Below are positions 39,050-39,419 of a stretch of 39,419 nt of DNA, one piece after another. The translations under genes and the position numbers were made by a program. The stretch covers positions 1 through 39,419 of the forward strand of contig WBTZ01000034.1 of the NCBI GenBank assembly GCA_009026175.1, read 5' to 3'. Source of the DNA: Zoogloea sp. (GTDB lineage: Bacteria > Pseudomonadota > Gammaproteobacteria > Burkholderiales > Rhodocyclaceae). Position 1 is the stretch's first letter; every line of letters starts with the position of its first letter. The notes below the pieces were generated by a model. That model saw nothing but the letters and a program-made list of their open reading frames with translations. It did not search any database and had not been told where the DNA came from.

Positions 39050-39419
39050 ATGACGAAAAAGATCAAATGCGCCCTGATCGGCCCCGGCAACATCGGCACC
39101 GACCTGCTGGCCAAACTGCAGCGCAGCCCGGTGCTGGAACCGGTGTGGATGGTGGGCATCGACCCGGAATCGGACGGCCTGAAGCGGGCCCGCGAGATGG
39201 GCCTGAAGACCACCGCCGAAGGCGTGGACGGCCTCTTGCCTCATGTGAAGGCCGACGGCGTGCAGATCGCCTTCGACGCCACCTCTGCTTATGTGCACGC
39301 CGAGAACAGCCGCAAGCTCAATGAGCTGGGCGTGCTGATGATCGACCTGACCCCCGCCGCCATCGGCCCCTACTGCGTGCCGCCGGTCAGCCTCGTCGAG
39401 CACGTCGGGCAATCGCCGT
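39050..39419 (+). CDS. dmpF: acetaldehyde dehydrogenase (acetylating), DmpF/MhpF type, 3' end cut by the window
   Basis: The first 123 residues of an enzyme that converts acetaldehyde, NAD+ and CoA to acetyl-CoA at the end of meta-cleavage pathways. The NAD-binding motif is [11 protein letters not shown] (about 10-20), followed by the conserved [22 protein letters not shown] and [16 protein letters not shown]. The catalytic Cys of the family lies in a TCGGQATIP motif just beyond the right edge, so activity cannot be judged from this piece. In most genomes the gene is followed by the 4-hydroxy-2-oxovalerate aldolase gene, with which the protein forms a channelling complex; that would be outside the window. 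GAGAGAG precedes the ATG. Confidence 0.92.
   Translation, partial: MTKKIKCALIGPGNIGTDLLAKLQRSPVLEPVWMVGIDPESDGLKRAREMGLKTTAEGVDGLLPHVKADGVQIAFDATSAYVHAENSRKLNELGVLMIDLTPAAIGPYCVPPVSLVEHVGQSP

Noticed and set aside
39350-39382. Taking the Cys in GPYCVPP as the catalytic Cys of acetaldehyde dehydrogenase
   Set aside because: The family's catalytic Cys is in the later TCGGQATIP motif, which lies beyond the window.

Overview
The window is very GC-rich, densely packed bacterial chromosome with no rRNA, tRNA, IS element, CRISPR array or phage gene that I can recognise. Gene content (CcoG; siroheme sulfite/nitrite reductase with its DUF934 partner; Aer-type receptor; many PAS/GGDEF/EAL proteins; DmpE- and DmpF-like meta-cleavage enzymes; a multiheme cytochrome c) fits a respiring, environmental Betaproteobacterium, most likely of the Rhodocyclales. 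The lineage is inferred from gene content and not proven.

Left part (1-10.8 kb): a four-gene two-component block (NarL-type regulator, large hybrid kinase, NarX-type kinase, second NarL-type regulator), then an Aer-like chemoreceptor, a flavodiiron/ODP-type metallo-beta-lactamase-fold protein and a GGDEF-EAL protein. These three look like a redox or oxygen module acting on motility and c-di-GMP. A strong hairpin at 10756-10781 closes the block.

Middle (10.8-32.4 kb): two ATGA-coupled genes of unknown role, one of which looks like a catalytically dead N-terminal remnant of an ISL3-type transposase; an acidic 135-residue orphan; a DmpE-like hydratase; a HAD phosphatase; a membrane diguanylate cyclase; a 1326-residue Pls/PosA-type membrane peptide synthetase coupled to its own phosphopantetheinyl transferase; a ccoG-cysI-DUF934 operon; a PAS-GGDEF-EAL protein; and a hybrid kinase directly downstream of an unusual exported protein that fuses a TRAP (DctP) binding domain to an ABC-type branched-chain amino-acid binding domain.

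Right part (32.4-39.4 kb): an octaheme c-type cytochrome with HEAT/TPR tail, broken by one frameshift but still ATGA-coupled to a methyltransferase; then, leftward, an amidase and an M20-fold protein that has lost nearly all canonical metal ligands; and, divergent from these, the start of an acetylating acetaldehyde dehydrogenase cut by the window edge.

The most unusual items are the DctP/LivJ-type binding-protein fusion next to a kinase, the metal-site-less M20 protein paired with an amidase, the ISL3-derived small protein, and the full-length epsilon-polylysine-synthetase-like enzyme in a Gram-negative. Seven gene pairs overlap by the tetranucleotide ATGA, so translational coupling is a general habit of this genome.
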